The position numbers and the translations under genes are program-made. From Fistulifera solaris (lineage: Eukaryota; Bacillariophyta; Bacillariophyceae; Naviculales; Stauroneidaceae), in assembly GCA_030295235.1 (NCBI GenBank), contig AP026133.1:372001-436000 (forward strand): a stretch of DNA of 64,000 nucleotides. Reading direction: 5' to 3'. The notes below the pieces were generated by a model. The model worked only from the letters and a program-made list of their open reading frames with translations. It had not been told where the DNA came from and searched no databases. Position 1 is the stretch's first letter. Each line of letters starts with the position of its first letter. Positions 44,878 to 54,305 of the stretch are shown here, in pieces.

Positions 44878-45702
44878 CTAAGCAGGGCAAGTCACACAGA
44901 ATTTGTTGTCTTCCGGCGTCTCTGGATGAAGACAACTAGTTCCAGTAAACATATTGGTTTTCGATGCACCAGCGGAAACAACTTTCCACGCACACAAGTC
45001 TTGATTGAATGCTCCAGCATTCTCAAACATGGAATCCATGTCGTTGACTTTTGCCGTGTCCCAGTCACTGATATCTTGATTGAACGCGTTAGAAAAAGAG
45101 AACATCATCTCCATGCTGGTGACGGCGGAGGTGTCCCAGCGACTAATGTCTTGGTTAAACATATCAAGGCTGTCAGTGACGGGCGCCGAGTCAAAATAAC
45201 CCAAAAACATTCCACGCATGTTGGTAACCTTAGCCGTGTCCCATCCACCAATGTCTTGATTGAAGGATTGCGCACCAGCAAACATGAAAGCCATGCTGGT
45301 GACGTTAGACGTATCCCAACTACCGATGCGTTGGTTAAAAGCAGTTGCAGCAACAAACATTTCAGACATGTCGGTGACACCCGAAGTATCCCAGGCACCA
45401 ATAGGTTCGTTGAAACCACTATATCGAAAGATCTGGCTAAAATCTGTTACTTGTGATACATCCCAACAATTCGGTTTCGGCTCGGAGGGCGAATTTTCGT
45501 AATCATTGATCGCATTCCCGAGATCGTTCTTGTTGGCGAAAGCTCTTCTTCCATTCGGACAAGGATTTCGATCATGGCAATTCAAGAAAAAGTTGTTCCG
45601 ATCAAGAAAAAAGAAGAAAAGATTGATAACCGTCCATGACAAAGTGTTCCAGAAGAAGATACTGATTGCAAACGAAAAACGAAAGTGAGTTTGACTGCGC
45701 AA
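44878..45702 (-). CDS. BspA-like DUF285 repeat protein
   Basis: Leucine-rich-repeat-like surface protein with at least six DUF285 units of the form FNQDIGGWDTAKVTNMRGMF, from about residue 85 to 255. The motif WDTS(G/N/A)VTxMxxMF recurs every 24-30 residues, and a C-terminal cysteine-containing stretch (TSCLHPETPEDNKFCVTCPA) follows. The frame is open from 45702 but begins with a non-ATG codon; the first plausible ATG (45637, MDGYQSFLLF) is in another frame separated by a T/A-rich run, so the 5' end is unresolved. A hydrophobic N-terminal segment (ISIFFWNTLSWTVINLFFFF) suggests export or membrane anchoring. In other protists these proteins are expanded cell-surface families; role here unknown. 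Confidence 0.85.
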   Translation of the reverse strand: MRSQTHFRFSFAISIFFWNTLSWTVINLFFFFLDRNNFFLNCHDRNPCPNGRRAFANKNDLGNAINDYENSPSEPKPNCWDVSQVTDFSQIFRYSGFNEPIGAWDTSGVTDMSEMFVAATAFNQRIGSWDTSNVTSMAFMFAGAQSFNQDIGGWDTAKVTNMRGMFLGYFDSAPVTDSLDMFNQDISRWDTSAVTSMEMMFSFSNAFNQDISDWDTAKVNDMDSMFENAGAFNQDLCAWKVVSAGASKTNMFTGTSCLHPETPEDNKFCVTCPA

Positions 45703-46279
45703 AAAAAAGATCTTTCTTTCAAAAAAAAATTACGGAGTGCGCAGGGCAGTAAAAACCTTACCGAATGAATAAGGTTTACCGGTACCGAATAAGGTTACTG
45801 GGGAACACTCGCGACTCGCGACTTGTTTTCTGTTTGCCCTTATTGCCCGAGTAGAAATAACACGTAGTAATGGAAATTATTTACCATTTTCATTATTTAC
45901 TCATGCCTCATGCTTACTGTATTTGATAATTTGATACGAGATACTAGATACTAGATACTAGGTAATAACCTACGTAGGTACGTAGGGTCTAACGGTCCAA
46001 CCACTTCTCAGCTTCCCAGTTCTCAGAGCTCAGAGCGCAATTATTCCCATTCCCGATTCCCAATAGCTTGTTTCTAGTTGTCCAGGTAAGCCCGCCTTTT
46101 TCAACTTTTAACTGTGGTCAAGGCGGTCAGGAACAGCGTTCAACTGGTTGGGAATGTAGTCCCAAGGCTAGAGTGACCTTAAACTCGCAAACCCGACTGC
46201 TAAATGCAGCAGCATGGGATTAGTTTTTATTTTAAGCTACCTATTCCAGAAATGCTATTTCATCTCAATTGTTTATCAT
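45703..46279. other. Intergenic with short repeats
   Basis: About 580 bp. GATACTA-type tandem (GATACTAGATACTAGATACTAG) near 45940-45960, followed by the palindromic CCTACGTAGGTACGTAGG near 45969-45986. TTACCGGTACC near 45777. No gene. Confidence 0.5.
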
Positions 46280-47424
46280 TCACTGAGCCTTTAATTCGTT
46301 CTCTTTCTTGGTAGTAGTCGTTCCGTAAACCGCAGCTTTGGCATTCTTTTGCAATTGCAGCTGCAGGCGGAGCATATTCGATCGCGAAAATCGACTCAGG
46401 CCGCTTTCTCGCAAACAATAGTCCAAAATCAGCCACATGACTCGGAATACTACGAACAGAAAGTTGCAATAACCGAACCAAACGGGGCGATACATGGGTC
46501 CGGTCAGGCCTAGATTAATTGCCAATGGTGTGGCATGGAAGTGAAGCGTCCACCCCTGCATTGAAAGAATGAAGAAAGTGTTAGCAATGGAGAGGCGATA
46601 CTTGCTGTGAGTGGCAGTCCTAAAGCGACACGAATACTTCTTAAATACAGATGGAGACGTACCCAATTGACTCCCGACAGCAGCGAAATCGGAGTAAAGA
46701 GTGTTCCGGTGAGAAGCAAATACACCGATATGGATATGAGGTGCCACTTGAGGAAATATTTCAGTTTGGAAGGTTGCTTCTTGGTTCCGAACGCCGGAGG
46801 GGGCAAGACGGATACACGGCCCGTCATGACATCGTACACCGGGATAGTAATGAGCAGAGCGTGATGAATCAAAGACCACGAAAACATCCCATAACTGACC
46901 GCATCCGTGACTTCACCATCGGGTTGAAAAATGAACAAGGCCGCCAAACTCGAGAAACACAACAAACTGTGACGCAAAATGTCGGCAACCGGTTCACTCA
47001 TCGGTACAAAATGCATCGTCAATCGAATCAACCAACCCATATGACACGGAGTCGTAGACCAGCCTCGTTCCGGAAGCGGGATATAGAATTTGTAATGATA
47101 CAGATGATACAGACCGGCCACAAGGTACACGAGAGGCAAGGGGTGTCGACGGAGTCCTTTGTTGGAGGATTTGTGGCGACTCATAATGAGTGTCATGATG
47201 ATCAATGCGCCAACAGTACACACAATCCATTCTAGAATGTGACGCTCTTTTCCGGTAGGACTCCAAGTCGCCACCTGCAATGGATGTAACCAGGAAGGGA
47301 GTTCATCGCATTTGACACCTTCCCAATCATCGGTCGGCAAGAAACAATATTCCGTTTCCAAGTCGATGGGATTTTCTCGAAGTCGCTGAAAGCGATTTTT
47401 GAGCTGGTAGTGAATCCAAGACAT
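46280..47424 (-). CDS. Multi-pass membrane protein, paralog B
   Basis: Paralog of the gene at 43173-44197. Exon 1 47424-46663, intron 46662-46556 (107 nt, GTACGT donor, GCAG acceptor), exon 2 46555-46280; 1038 nt, 345 residues, no frame break. N-terminus MSWIHYQLKNRFQRLRENPID, then a luminal or cytosolic region with several tryptophans and prolines, followed by about seven hydrophobic segments from about residue 70. Conserved landmarks are PERGWSTTPCHMGWLIR, CFSSLAALFIFQPDGE and WSLIHHALLITIPVYDV with paired histidines. The exon junction falls at SGVNW|GWTLHF. Family not recognised; the histidine pair in a membrane helix is reminiscent of metal-dependent membrane enzymes such as TLC-type proteins, but this is only a suggestion. 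Confidence 0.8.
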
Positions 47425-47956
47425 TGTGGGCTGTTGTTGTTGTTAACAATACAGCGGTCACTGCTAGAGAAAGAAACGATCTCTCTCACCAATGGTCGTA
47501 AATGCTATGGAATGCAAAAGGTTGATGATGATGTTGTGAGGATGTTGTTTCATCGAAATATCGTGCGCTCGCAAAATTCTCTCTGATCGATCTGTACCAA
47601 ATACAGTACAAGTAGATGTAGATGATTCAATCTGTGATCCGATAATAATTTTGTGAACGGAATCAAGAGTGGTACTCAACTATCGCCAAACAAATGTCGT
47701 CTGTCCTTCGACGACGTACCTCTGACGTCAAACGTCAAGCGAAACATTCCACCGGAACCAAAAAGTCGGCACGCCACACGCAACACAAAAATCAACCGTT
47801 CGCCGTTCGCCACTCGTTACAAGTACCTTGGTACGGGTGGCAAAGAAAAAGAGCAATACCTGGTACTGTGGGTCTGAAACAACAGAGTCTTCTTTGGCAC
47901 GTTTTCCCATCGTAACCATTCGTACGTTTACGCTTCTCATACTGCTGCAAATCACC
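47425..47956. promoter_or_regulatory. Divergent promoter with a CRE site and GTACC palindromes
   Basis: About 530 bp between paralog B and hisC. TGACGTCA at 47723-47730 is a perfect CRE, about 230 bp from the HisC start. GTACC/GGTAC clusters at 47821-47835 and 47858-47870 lie between it and the start. Regulatory role inferred only. Confidence 0.5.
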
Positions 47957-49150
47957 ATGTCGAACGGATCCGGATTTGCCGCCAAGTTGGCCCGTCCTAA
48001 CATTTTGGAGCTTCAGCCGTATCGCTGTGCGAGAGACGATTATTCGGAAGGTATCTTGTTGGACGCCAATGAAAACGCCTGGGGACCTCCAATTGATGCC
48101 CAAGAAATTCTAGAACGTTATCCAGATCCGTATCAGATCCCTCTCAAAGAAAAGATGGCCGCCTTTCGCGGTGAAGGAGTAAAACCTGAGAATATTTTCG
48201 TCGGCGTCGGCTCGGATGAAGCCATCGATCTTCTGTTTCGCATCTTTTGTGTTCCTGGAAAGATAAAGTGATCACGACTCCTCCGACCTACGGTATGTAC
48301 AAAGTCTGTGCCAAGGTGAACGATGTGGAAATTGTCAATGTTCCTTTGACACCGGACTTTGATATCGTTGTCCCGGATGTAAGTCATTTCCAAGTATGTT
48401 GTCGTCCAGTAGACTTGATCGGCTCTCATCGTTGTTTATTATTATTATTGTTATTATTGTAATTATTACTATTAGATCATTGCAGCGCTTACTCCCAATG
48501 TCAAGATGATTTTCTTATGCAGTCCAGGGAACCCCACGGCCAAATCCTTGCCCCTCGAGGACATTGAAGCGGTCGCTCAACAAGCACCCAACGTGCTGGT
48601 TATTGTCGATGAAGCTTACGTTGATTTTTCTCAATCGTCCGCCATTTGTCTGTTATCCAAATATCCCAATGTGTGTGTCTTGCAAACACTCAGCAAAGCC
48701 TTTGGTATGGCGGCGATTCGTTGTGGTTTTTGCTTTGGAGCACCCGATGTCATTCAATTGCTCAACAACGTCAAAGCGCCGTACAATATCAATCAGCTCA
48801 CGAGTAAAATGGCATTACAAGCATTGGAAGAAGACAGTTTGAAGAAATTGCAGAGCAACATTCAGGGAGTTTTGGTGGAACGAGCGGTGGTGGCGGCCGC
48901 TTTGGAACAGTTGGAGTTTGTCGTCAAAGTCTATCATTCCGATGCGAATTTCTTGCTTTTTCGGGTGCAACAGTCGGCCAAGGCCGTTTATCAGTACATG
49001 GCCGATCATTGTGGTGTCGTCAGCCGATATCGCGGCACAGAGTTGCACTGCGATGAATGTATTCGGGTAACTATAGGAACACCGGAAGACAATAAGGCGT
49101 TTCTGGACGCGTTGCAGAAAGCCTATCAAATAGTGACTCAGCAGCAATAA
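47957..49150 (+). CDS. Histidinol-phosphate aminotransferase (HisC)
   Basis: PLP enzyme converting imidazole acetol phosphate to histidinol phosphate in histidine synthesis. Two exons, 47957-48378 and 48476-49150, with a 97-nt intron (GTAAGT donor, ATTAG acceptor). About 365 residues. N-terminal PYRCARDDYSEGILLDANEN and the cofactor loop VGVGSDEAIDLLF are the HisC signatures; the PLP lysine lies in LQTLSKAFGMAAIRCGF, with phosphate-binding arginine nearby; C-terminal CIRVTIGTPEDNKAFLDAL closes the fold. Frame break at the A run 48259-48261; one added A gives VPGKDKVITTPPTYGMY and a total divisible by three. Upstream in-frame codons exist but the first ATG is 47957. Confidence 0.93.
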
Positions 49151-49255
49151 TAAGAGAGAGGAATTTTATGACGGCTACCAAAGTATTAATCGAATGTATC
49201 AATGCTTCTATGAGCTTTCTACAAGAATTAAGATTAGTGCGTTTTAAGAGCCTTC

Positions 49256-50092
49256 TCACTTCTCATCGGGCCATCCTTTCTGGACCCGTTGCAGAAGTGC
49301 ACTTTCCTGTTCTTTCCGGAGTTTCTCGCGCTCGACCAAAACCATTTCTTCCTTTTTGGCATTTTCAAAATCGTGTTGAGCTTCTTGTAGCTGCTGTTTC
49401 AGTTTTTCCACCAAGTTTCGTTTCACTTCTTTCTCCGCCTTGGCCGTTTGCGCCTGCACCTTCAGTTCTTGCAGATCCTCCTGCACGGCTTTCAAACAAG
49501 GGATCGCACGACGTCGGCGACCTTTTATAACGGAATCACGATTAGGCGGTGTAACTGTAATGCGATAACTAATCACCTTTTCTCGCATCCAACTGTAGCT
49601 ATTGTCCCATCGAAATGTCAACATGCAAGGGACTGATCCAACGAGAAACTTTTGACTAATTGGTGACTCCACTGCGTTCACTCGAGATGCTTCCTGCGAG
49701 GACGAGTGAGAAACACGACAAAAGAAAACAGCGAGTGATTCGTCAGTGCTTACCTTTACAATGGTGACTCCTTCCTCACGCTCTGCTATAATTTCAAACA
49801 CAACATCGTGGCTCTTCAACTCGACTTCGTAATGAACCATTGACCCGGCAACCGCGATTTGAATTGGGACCTCCAAATCACCTCCTGCCGTAATGGGCAA
49901 ATTGTGGCCTACGTAGGAGGATTCTTCGGCTTTGTACGAAGTAAGCGAAGGCCCGTCAATTTGCTGCAGCAGGGCTTCGATCGTAGGGGCTTTCTGGAGC
50001 AAATTTGATACCATGGCGGCATCGGCGGTCGCCTCGGCCTCGTCTACCGCGCGGGCTTCCGACTCGCTATTCGTGTTCGTTTTATCGGCCAT
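49256..50092 (-). CDS. GOLD-like domain protein with C-terminal coiled coil
   Basis: About 258 or 278 residues. After an acidic N-terminus (MADKTNTNSESEARAVDEAEA), a beta-rich GOLD-like domain covers about residues 60-170 (VPIQIAVAGSMVHYEVELKSHDVVFEI and then FLVGSVPCMLTFRWDNSYSWMREKVISYRI, close to GOLD/Sec14-like ends). The C-terminal 90 residues form a long charged coiled coil (LKQQLQEAQHDFENAKKEEMVLVE). A 60-nt segment, 49694-49753, has GTAAGC and CGCAG splice ends and no stop, so it can be intron or exon without changing frame. If spliced, EEGVTIVK joins EASRVNAVES. GOLD domains act in membrane traffic and lipid binding, which is a guess for this protein. Confidence 0.72.
   Translation of the reverse strand: MADKTNTNSESEARAVDEAEATADAAMVSNLLQKAPTIEALLQQIDGPSLTSYKAEESSYVGHNLPITAGGDLEVPIQIAVAGSMVHYEVELKSHDVVFEIIAEREEGVTIVKVSTDESLAVFFCRVSHSSSQEASRVNAVESPISQKFLVGSVPCMLTFRWDNSYSWMREKVISYRITVTPPNRDSVIKGRRRRAIPCLKAVQEDLQELKVQAQTAKAEKEVKRNLVEKLKQQLQEAQHDFENAKKEEMVLVEREKLRKEQESALLQRVQKGWPDEK
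49694..49753 (-). other. Frame-preserving 60-nt intron
   Basis: GTAAGCACTGACGAATC at the 5' side and TCCTCGCAG at the 3' side on the minus strand. Length is a multiple of three and there is no stop, so both spliced and retained forms would be translatable (20 extra residues). Confidence 0.6.
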
Positions 50093-50339
50093 GCTTGAAT
50101 GTTGATGTGCAAGGTGGTATGTGATCCAGTCTTTGCAATGCACGAACCACGCTGCATTGCGAATTTTTCCTCATTCTCTCGAACGTGCAACGGTGTTCGG
50201 CGAGATGTCCTTGTTTACACCGGTCTACTGTCTATAGAGAGTGTAGGCACCCTTTTGGAGTTCTTAGACAATAAATACCGGTAAGATTTTGTCATTTACT
50301 TTACGGTTAAATTGTACTCAAAGTAATTCTTTCAAGAAA

Positions 50340-50362
50340 CCACGACTCATTTCAGTCCTGAA
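50340..50362. repeat. Dispersed palindrome copy g
   Basis: CCACGACTCATTTCAGTCCTGAA; the arms differ from the consensus at one position each. Confidence 0.7.
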
Positions 50363-50558
50363 TCATGCGATCAGACCGTCGCTTCAATCAAAGTGCATTG
50401 TGCTACCCTTATAAGCCACGTTGAACTGCAAAACGGTTTGATTAGATCCCTCCTATCATCAGTTTCATTCACAGCGAAAGTTTCGATTCATGGCGTCGAA
50501 AGTCGTCACGGATTGATATTTCCGGTGCACTCTTTAGGCAAGTGTAGGCGACCTTTCA

Positions 50559-50582
50559 CCACGACTGCATTTCAGTCATGAA
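50559..50582. repeat. Dispersed palindrome copy h
   Basis: CCACGACTG, spacer CATTT, CAGTCATGAA, preceded by CTTTCA. Confidence 0.8.
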
Positions 50583-50767
50583 TCACCTCCGCCACTCTGG
50601 TAGCTCTAGATGAGCCACTTTTTTGGCTACGACGAGAGGAATGCACGTCTTGAAAATTGACCCTACATGGTACGAGCTTATAGTTTGAACAATGCCACTA
50701 ACAAACAGCCAAGAACACGCTATCATAACAAATTTCGTGACGGAGTATTACCGTTTATTCATGTATT

Positions 50768-53671
50768 TCAAAACATATCATTCATTCCAAGCTTTTCTTG
50801 ACAAAAGGATTCAAATGACATATCCATCGAACTAACTCCGGTTATAGAGTCGTTTTCTAAAGCATCTATTTGCTCTAGTTGCAAGAAACTAAGGTTATCT
50901 CTCTGAAACAGAGCAAAATATCTTAGACGACAAAAGCGGAGAGAATCAAGATTTCTCAAAGACAGCAACTTACCCATGCTAGGTCTAAATCTTTTAGACT
51001 TTCTTCCACAAATGTCTTCGCCTCCATCCATGCTATTCGGGTAGGCTGTAACTGCACCGATTTTAGAACCGCAATGACCATTCGTAAGGCTCGCTTCACG
51101 GCAAACTTCTGTAATGCTTGACGCTCTTCCAAAATTCTGTCGCTTTCCGTAAGGAAAGTGGTGGCTGTCAGCAAGCGCGATCGGTGTGGCCCCAACTTGT
51201 TGAGTTCGATCTGTAATACTTCAATGTACTTTGCGCAACGCTTGGAAATGCCATTCTTTTTTAACTTTTTGCATGGCACTTTCGAATCAGGTTGTGTATC
51301 AGAAGGTACCACGTTGTGTAGTTTGGTGGCGCGCCGACTTGCTAGACTGGTGTCAGTCATTGGTTTCGCTTGGGTAACTGGTCGGGGAGGAGGAGCGGGT
51401 GTATTCAAAATTGGATTGGAGTTAACGCCGGTCAATGTTCGAGCTGACTCGGGTTTGGGCGATGCTTGTTTGGCTGCGTTTTCAATTGTCTTTTGGCCTG
51501 TAGTCTTTTGTGGAATAGTATCATGAGGCTGCGGTGACACCTTTTGCGAGGGACAGGAGGTGACATGGACGAGTGAAAGGCGGATTCGTTTCTCCTTCCG
51601 ACAGTGCCGGCCGTGTGCGAGGCCGTCGACTTCCTTGCAAGCTCCAAAGTCAATGTGTCGTTCGTTTGTTTTAGCGATGCCTGTGGTTCTGCAGTTGCCG
51701 GTGGTCTTTTCTGTGTGAGCGCTGGGTTCTCAGATCGCATGACGGAAGAAAAGTCTTGTTGTGCTTGACCGATACTTTTCAAAATGGAAGCGGCTGCGAG
51801 ATCTTCTAGCATCGCAGTATCGACTCTTGCCTTCTTCTTCCGAGGAACGCTCAAACTGTCATCCTGACAAGCACGCTTTTCAGTATCATTTTTGACGTTT
51901 AACACTTGCTCTCCTCCGCACGAGCTTTTCTTTGATTTCTTTGCAGAAACAAATGGCAATGTTTGCGTTAGTTTTCGAGCGAGTGGACGCAATGCCGAGT
52001 TGGTGGTCTTTTCGGGTGCGAACTTTCGATCCGAGACTTGCGGTGTCACAATAGATTGCTTTACCAACGTCGACAGTGATGGTGTAACGGAAGGGGCCTT
52101 GGATAGTACCTTTAATGAATCGGAACCACTGCTAACGTTGTCATCGTCAGCGTCTGTTGTAGCGAAAGACTTCATGGCAACAGATTCACGTTCTTGGACA
52201 GGAACGGGGCTCTCCTCGGGCGATGATGCCGACGGCAAGCTGAGTGAAGTACCAAGATAACCCCAGAAACGCCCTTCGTGAGATTTTTTCTCCTCCAAAA
52301 TCTGGAATTGGATCTTCCCGACTCCTCGATGACTATCGAATGTGGCGGATACGGCGATCGTAATCCCCTGATACCCGACACGTCGTATCTGCACCTTGCG
52401 CTTCTCAACCTTTTCGACAAAACCCGGCTCGGTCATGGGAAGCAGCGTGGGGTGAACCTGCGATAATTGAAACCATACCAAGGAATCGTCGGCCAACTGA
52501 AGCAAGGCGTGATCGGCATCATTGAACAACGTGGCGACACTGGCGACGGATTGCAAATCTCCGCGACTGCGACGGCGATGGGTGGAAGTTCCGGGCAAAG
52601 CCAGCTCGGTAGCATGACTGAGACGATCGTCCAGATTGACCACCGACAAGGTGTTGAACAAGTGTTCACTTCCACCACACAGGCAAACAGACCCCGCGAC
52701 TCCCAAAGCCGATTCCGTCAATGGAACGTCTTGATACGAAGGACGAGGCAATGGCGTCGTCAACGGCGTGTCGGGACTGTCCATGAGCTTGGCCTGGGCA
52801 TCTCTCAGATCCCATACCTGTACTTTCATATCATCGGACTTGGTCACAGCTTGCAGAAAAGGCTTTTCCTGAAAGTGCAAAATTTGATGGTCGTCCCGTT
52901 TGTGGGCAAATTCATGATGGCTTCAAACAAAGGGTAGGGACGAGTGGAAGTAGGAGGCACAAACCGCCAAACGTGACAATTTTTAATGCCCCGTCCCGTC
53001 AACAACAGATATTGCGATGACCCGGTCGTCGTCGGAACACACGTACAGGCTTCCAATCCTCGCAATTTGGCATCGGAATGCGTGTACACTTTGACGAGAT
53101 CCAATAAATTCCCTGGTTCCGCGGGACGACAAAGTGCGGCTTCCAAATCTCCGACAAAAATGGCCGCCAATTCCATCGATCCTCTTAAGGCCCCCGCAAA
53201 GAACCATTGCGCATCGGGCGAAACATCCACTTGCAGGAGCAAGGATCGATGCACACCCTTGGCTTCCAATTGCACCGCGACGGCTCCAAAACGTTGATGG
53301 GTATACGAACAATGCGTTCCTTTGGTTTGGGCGGAAGTATGATACGGCAACAAGGACGGTTTATACCGACCCGTCATATCAAAGAGACGGACGGTCCCAT
53401 CCGTAAAGGCCACCGAAAGCAATCGGCCCGTCGGTGATAATTGCAAGGCACAGGGTTCAGCGTTCGTACGGAATTGCAACGAATGATTTTGAATGCCGGC
53501 AATGACATGATCAGGTAAGGGAGGCAACGATTTTGACGATTGTGACATCTGAAGAGCCTGTGGAGTAGTCGTCATTATTTCTTTGTCAGTCGACGACTCT
53601 TTGGGTACAGTAATGCAGATCCGAGGCCGTGCGGATGCTGGCGTGGCGACGTTCCGCAATTCTTCATTCAT
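50768..53671 (-). CDS. WD40-repeat protein with long C-terminal region
   Basis: About 944 residues, family not named. Exon 1 53671-50974, intron 50973-50903 (71 nt, GTAAGT donor, TTTCAG acceptor), exon 2 50902-50768. The N-terminal half has beta-propeller blades (LQLSPTGRLLSVAFTDGTVRLFD, VDVSPDAQWFFAGALRG, MKVQVWDLRDAQAK). The middle is Ser/Thr/Lys-rich and disordered (SAKKSKKSSCGGEQ). The C-terminal third is helical, with KYIEVLQIELNKLGPHRSRLL and a final SFCQEKLGMNDMF. Frame breaks at the A/T run near 52879-52884 (restores TTIKILHFQEKPF) and at the T run 51542-51545 (restores RKKVSPQPHDTIPQ). With both corrected the spliced length is divisible by three. WD40 plus a long helical tail recalls EDC4- or Ctf4-like scaffolds, but I cannot assign one. 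Confidence 0.75.
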
Positions 53672-54305
53672 CGTGAAATCGTTGTAATAAACAGTCGTTC
53701 TTCAAATAATAACGATAACGATAGATAGTCTGTGATTCTTTTTGCAGAACAAAGGCAATACTGGTACCGGTACCATATGGATGAATGGTTTAGCTTGTTC
53801 GAAGAAAAAAAAAAGGCGTCCGAACGGGGGCGCTAGGGGTGTTTGTGTAGAGACGCAGTAGGAATTCTACGTTACCAAGCGGGTCAAGGTATTGGTCCTT
53901 GTGTTTTCATTTTGGGCGCGCGAAGGATGGGAACCTTTGAATGAATCACGAGTTCATGTCGTACTAGCAACCAACCAACGACCGCAATGACGCATGTGTT
54001 TCTCGTGACCAGAATGAGAGTCAGTCGTGAATTTGTCGTCATCATCTAAGGCGACGACCGACGACCACCACCACGCCAATCATTTTTGTCGACGTCTGCG
54101 GTTGGTTCGCACTTTCCCACCCGCCCGGTTTTCGAAAAATTTCAATCTATGAAGTAAATAGTACCAACAAAGGATCTGTTTCCGTTGGCCATCTTGCGCC
54201 CATGGTGCGGCGTGGTGGTGTGTTTTTCTCACTCTTTTTTATCTTTTTTTTCTTATTCTTACTTGTTGTTGCGCCTTGTCCTCCCTTGGCTGCACGTTTG
54301 AAAGA
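53672..54305. other. Divergent intergenic region
   Basis: About 630 bp. GTACC palindrome at 53756-53780 (CTGGTACCGGTACCATATGG), about 85 bp upstream of the WD40 gene start. A possible degenerate, longer-loop copy of the dispersed palindrome in the opposite orientation is at 54003-54030 (CTCGTGAC ... CAGTCGTGA). No gene. Confidence 0.45.

Larger units (their letters stand above)
50093..50767. other. Intergenic region with two dispersed palindromes
   Basis: About 675 bp without a gene. Palindrome copies at 50340-50362 and 50559-50582 lie 219 bp apart, similar to the pair at 42.7-42.9 kb. Confidence 0.5.
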
